Assembly: GCA_039193385.1 (NCBI GenBank)
Contig: JBCCWR010000124.1
Span: 1 to 6,632, forward strand
From: JBCCWR01 sp039193385
GTDB lineage: Bacteria > Verrucomicrobiota > Verrucomicrobiia > Methylacidiphilales > JBCCWR01
Direction of reading: 5' to 3'
Length of the DNA stretch: 6,632 nt
Under the pieces are notes generated by a model that was not told where the DNA came from, ran no database searches, and worked only from the letters and a program-made list of their open reading frames with translations. Shown one piece after another: positions 4,764-6,632 of the stretch (its first letter is position 1; each line of letters starts with the position of its first letter). Position numbers and translations under genes: made by a program.

Positions 4764-4961
4764 ATGAAGTTGCCCACTATAGTTCAGGTTATTGATTGGC
4801 TAGCAATAAAGCATGTCCATCAAGAACATGTTTTTATCATAGCCATTGCTATGGCTGGCCTATCTCTTTTGCTGGCCACTGCTGGCCTCCGGCTTTATCA
4901 ATTAACGCTTTTGTTCTGCGTCTACCTAACTGTTGTTTATTTATGGCGCAATGACTACTAA
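4764..4961 (+). CDS. Small two-TM membrane protein, 65 aa
   Basis: The N-terminal 20 residues are polar or amphipathic (MKLPTIVQVIDWLAIKHVHQ). Two hydrophobic segments follow, at about residues 22-41 (HVFIIAIAMAGLSLLLATA) and 46-61 (LTLLFCVYLTVVYLW), and the protein ends in RNDY. I chose the ATG at 4764 because AGGA (4756-4759) lies 4 nt upstream; an earlier in-frame ATG at 4695 would overlap the phosphatase gene and lacks a site. The stop overlaps the RNA ligase start by 11 bp, so translation of the ligase is probably coupled to it. No family is recognised; a membrane anchor or regulator of neighbours is possible but unsupported. Confidence 0.65.
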   Translation: MKLPTIVQVIDWLAIKHVHQEHVFIIAIAMAGLSLLLATAGLRLYQLTLLFCVYLTVVYLWRNDY

Positions 4962-5643
4962 ACCATTGGCTAGAAAAGCTTACGGGTCTATTCCTCATTT
5001 GCCAGGGTCTAAGCGTGGTTCTGGTGATTATGGTCTTAGCGACTCTCAAGCTTCGATAATGACCCATCAACCTCGACGGGGTGACACAATTATTGTTACT
5101 GAGAAGCTCGACGGTAGCTGCGTAGCGATCGCGAAGATTGACAGTAGGATTATTCCTCTTGTCAGAGCAGGTTATCCAGCTCATTCTTCATCCCATTGGT
5201 GCCATTGGCAATTTAATAAATGGGTTCTTCGTGACGCACCTCGGTGGGACACGTTACTGAAAGATGGTGAGCGCTTGGTCGGAGAATGGCTCGGCCAAGC
5301 CCACGGCACCATGTATGAATTGGGTGACAAAGAGCCGTTCTTTGCGTTTGACCTGATGATGGATGATCGACGCTTGTCGATGAGTACTTTTTGGGATCGA
5401 TTTCATTCTGTCCAAACGACTCCCCTTGTCGCCTATAGCTGTGAAGATGGACTACCTATTCAGTACTGCTGGAAGCAAATGACAGAAACCTTTGCTAAAG
5501 AGCGTATCGGCCCACCAGAGGGCCTTGTTTATCGTGTCGAGTACAACGGCAAGTGTGAATTCCTGGCCAAATATGTCCGAGCTGATTTTGAGCCCGGTAA
5601 ATACCTGGATAACGATATTAAATTATGGGATTTTGATTCATGA
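4951..5643 (+). CDS. ATP-dependent RNA ligase (Rnl2-type nucleotidyltransferase domain)
   Basis: The 230-aa protein carries the ordered motifs of the covalent nucleotidyltransferase fold. Motif I is EKLDGS with K52 as the AMP-accepting lysine. R72 follows (LVRAG). Motif III is LVGEWL (E112), motif IIIa is PFFAFDLM (D134), motif IV is EGLVYRV (E190) and motif V is FLAKYVR (K207). The N-terminal YGSIPHLPGS is a signature I associate with phage and bacterial RNA ligases of the PF09414 type. The reaction is adenylation of the enzyme, transfer of AMP to a 5'-phosphate RNA end and sealing to a 3'-OH. At 230 aa it holds the catalytic domain with little or no C-terminal domain, shorter than T4 Rnl2 (334 aa). 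The ATG at 4951 is preferred; a TTG at 4933 would add six residues, and neither has a clear Shine-Dalgarno. It shares an ATGA with the next gene. With the PNKP-like phosphatase two genes upstream it suggests an RNA-repair module. Confidence 0.88.
   Translation: MTTKPLARKAYGSIPHLPGSKRGSGDYGLSDSQASIMTHQPRRGDTIIVTEKLDGSCVAIAKIDSRIIPLVRAGYPAHSSSHWCHWQFNKWVLRDAPRWDTLLKDGERLVGEWLGQAHGTMYELGDKEPFFAFDLMMDDRRLSMSTFWDRFHSVQTTPLVAYSCEDGLPIQYCWKQMTETFAKERIGPPEGLVYRVEYNGKCEFLAKYVRADFEPGKYLDNDIKLWDFDS
5125..5132. repeat. HIP1 octamer GCGATCGC
   Basis: Third exact copy, in the RNA ligase gene just after motif I. Three copies in 6.6 kb far exceed the roughly 0.1 expected by chance. Confidence 0.75.
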
Positions 5644-6044
5644 CTAACGTCACTCCATTGACTCTATTTAAGATTAGCCAATACAACCCTACTGTAAACG
5701 ATGCCTTAGCACGTTGGCAGGCCGGAGAATGCTCATGGGAACAGGCTCTTATGGATGCTGTAGCAACACTGACCAAGGTCGAGGCTCAGTTAACCAGGAC
5801 CATTAATCAAATGGCGGCTAGGTCTACTCAACTTGCAATACCGCAACAACAAGACCCAGGAGCTATGCGAGCTGCATACGAAATGAATCAAGATGTATGG
5901 CAGGATTTTAATACTCAGCCTAATCCTGCTTCTCAGCAATCGACTTCACCACAACCTTCAGACCCACGACCTGGTATCCACAAAACACCGACCAGACGAC
6001 TCAGCGAAGAAGATATCCTTCAAAGTAGAGAAAGAGAATCATGA
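5640..6044 (+). CDS. Uncharacterised 134-aa protein with a helical head and disordered tail
   Basis: Residues 18-62 are predicted helical (NDALARWQAGECSWEQALMD and on through TLTKVEAQLTRTINQMAAR) and may form a coiled coil. Residues 65-120 are rich in Q, P, S and T (for example NPASQQSTSPQPSDPRPG) and probably disordered. The tail RRLSEEDILQSRERES is strongly charged. No membrane segment, signal peptide or known motif is seen. Its ATG overlaps the stop of the RNA ligase (ATGA at 5640) and its own stop overlaps the next ATG (6041), so it is tightly coupled on both sides. A structural or partner role next to the ligase is possible; I do not recognise a family. Confidence 0.75.
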   Translation: MTNVTPLTLFKISQYNPTVNDALARWQAGECSWEQALMDAVATLTKVEAQLTRTINQMAARSTQLAIPQQQDPGAMRAAYEMNQDVWQDFNTQPNPASQQSTSPQPSDPRPGIHKTPTRRLSEEDILQSRERES

Positions 6045-6466
6045 TTAGCCAAGCCCTAAAGCCTAAAGAAATTAACCTAGACAACCTTGATACTGCTACC
6101 GCTCAAGAGGTATTTGATCACATTGCTTTTCATTTGTTGAGCCAGGGGCAAAAATCACTTGCATCACCTTCTATGGGCGATTTTGATTGCGTATATTATT
6201 CTTTAGAAGGCTTGCGATGTGCCGCTGGTTCATTGATAACTCAACAACAATATAAGCCTGAGTTTGAAGGTGAAGACTGGATTACTTTATCAGAATATCA
6301 ACAAGTACCTAAAAGTCATCGAAATTTAATTACATTATTCCAAGATGCTCATGACAATACAAGAGTTGAAAATTGGCCTCTCAAATTAATAGATGTTGCC
6401 AAACAAGAAGGATTGTTGCTTCCAACTTTTTTAATTGACTTTGCCAAACAACAAAATCTTGATTAG
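6041..6466 (+). CDS. Uncharacterised 141-aa protein (phage/bacterial hypothetical family)
   Basis: Residues 20-40 form a helix (TAQEVFDHIAFHLLSQGQKS). A short cysteine-bracketed segment (C50 to C60, CVYYSLEGLRC) follows and runs into AAGSLI, then PEFEGEDWITL and a helix with an H-x5-LF-x2-AHD pattern. The order helix, Cys-rich glycine turn, CAAGSLI, EG..W, then LI..FQ..HD is one I remember from uncharacterised phage and bacterial proteins annotated only as hypothetical; no enzymatic role is known to me. The ATG overlaps the previous stop (ATGA). The last 52 bp of the gene are also the start of the left arm of the terminal inverted repeat. The gene's third positions look more AT-rich than those of the ligase. 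Confidence 0.78.
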   Translation: MISQALKPKEINLDNLDTATAQEVFDHIAFHLLSQGQKSLASPSMGDFDCVYYSLEGLRCAAGSLITQQQYKPEFEGEDWITLSEYQQVPKSHRNLITLFQDAHDNTRVENWPLKLIDVAKQEGLLLPTFLIDFAKQQNLD

Positions 6467-6632
6467 TCGCACTCACAAGCAACTACTCAAGATCGATGAA
6501 CCCAATGCTATAAATCTAAATTCCAGGAATATGGTATATCAATGGGTTCATCGATCTTGAGTAGTTGCTTGTGAGTGCGACTAATCAAGATTTTGTTGTT
6601 TGGCAAAGTCAATTAAAAAAGTTGGAAGCAAC
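6415..6632. repeat. Perfect 90-bp inverted repeat with a 38-nt spacer at the window end
   Basis: Bases 6415-6504 are the exact reverse complement of 6543-6632; the spacer is 6505-6542. The left arm includes the end and stop codon of the 141-aa gene, so the right arm is a backwards copy of coding sequence. The spacer is itself an imperfect palindrome around ATTCC-A-GGAAT (6520-6530). The arm reaches the last base, so it may extend further. Candidate explanations are a fold-back chimera from amplification or assembly, or a hairpin terminus. It lacks a T-run and is far too long to be an ordinary terminator. Confidence 0.95.

Noticed and set aside
4849..5184. 111-aa minus-strand open frame
   Set aside because: It lies antisense to the 65-aa membrane gene and the well-supported RNA ligase, and its product is Arg-rich and low in protein-like features.
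1..6632. tRNA, rRNA, insertion sequence or attachment site
   Set aside because: No cloverleaf with TTCRA/CCA end, no rRNA-like block, no transposase motif, and no direct repeat pair of att type was seen.

Overview
The window looks like accessory DNA of a cyanobacterium: a plasmid, prophage or cyanophage segment rather than core chromosome. The main lineage clue is three copies of GCGATCGC (HIP1, the octamer enriched in cyanobacterial genomes) at 483, 4141 and 5125. Most genes are small, uncharacterised and tightly packed. The few recognisable functions are a MazG-like nucleotide pyrophosphohydrolase, a PNKP-like HAD phosphatase and an RNA ligase, which are typical of phage or mobile-element auxiliary genes. 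No replication, structural, integrase or transposase gene is visible.

Layout. Positions 3-185 hold the 3' end of a MazG-like gene on the plus strand. It overlaps, tail to tail by 4 bp, a minus-strand three-gene cluster (1393 down to 182): a two-TM membrane protein, a proline-rich protein and a 197-aa unknown. Positions 1394-2273 are a non-coding region of almost 900 bp between divergent genes. It carries 16 exact copies of GGTCAGC/GCTGACC in both orientations, a 60-bp AT-rich block, four TGTGACA boxes, several palindromes and a perfect 10-bp stem hairpin at its right end. This layout is typical of an iteron-type replication origin or a large divergent operator. A 110-aa unknown gene follows at 2274-2606. 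Next comes a 295-bp stretch (2607-2901) with a possible 53-aa ORF, a 15-bp palindrome and a degenerate 8-bp tandem repeat just ahead of a strong Shine-Dalgarno. Positions 2902-6466 are a dense plus-strand operon: a 358-aa coiled-coil unknown, the HAD phosphatase, a 65-aa membrane protein, the RNA ligase and two unknowns, several joined by overlapping stop and start codons. Positions 6415-6632 form a perfect 90-bp inverted repeat around a 38-nt spacer that runs to the last base of the window.

How it may work together. The phosphatase and ligase suggest an RNA end-healing and sealing module: a 3'-phosphatase prepares ends that the ligase joins. No 5'-kinase is visible. The phosphatase carries an apparent ~62-residue domain inserted directly after its second catalytic motif, which is the most unusual protein feature here. 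The terminal inverted repeat may be a fold-back amplification or assembly artefact, or a real hairpin end; the sequence alone does not decide.
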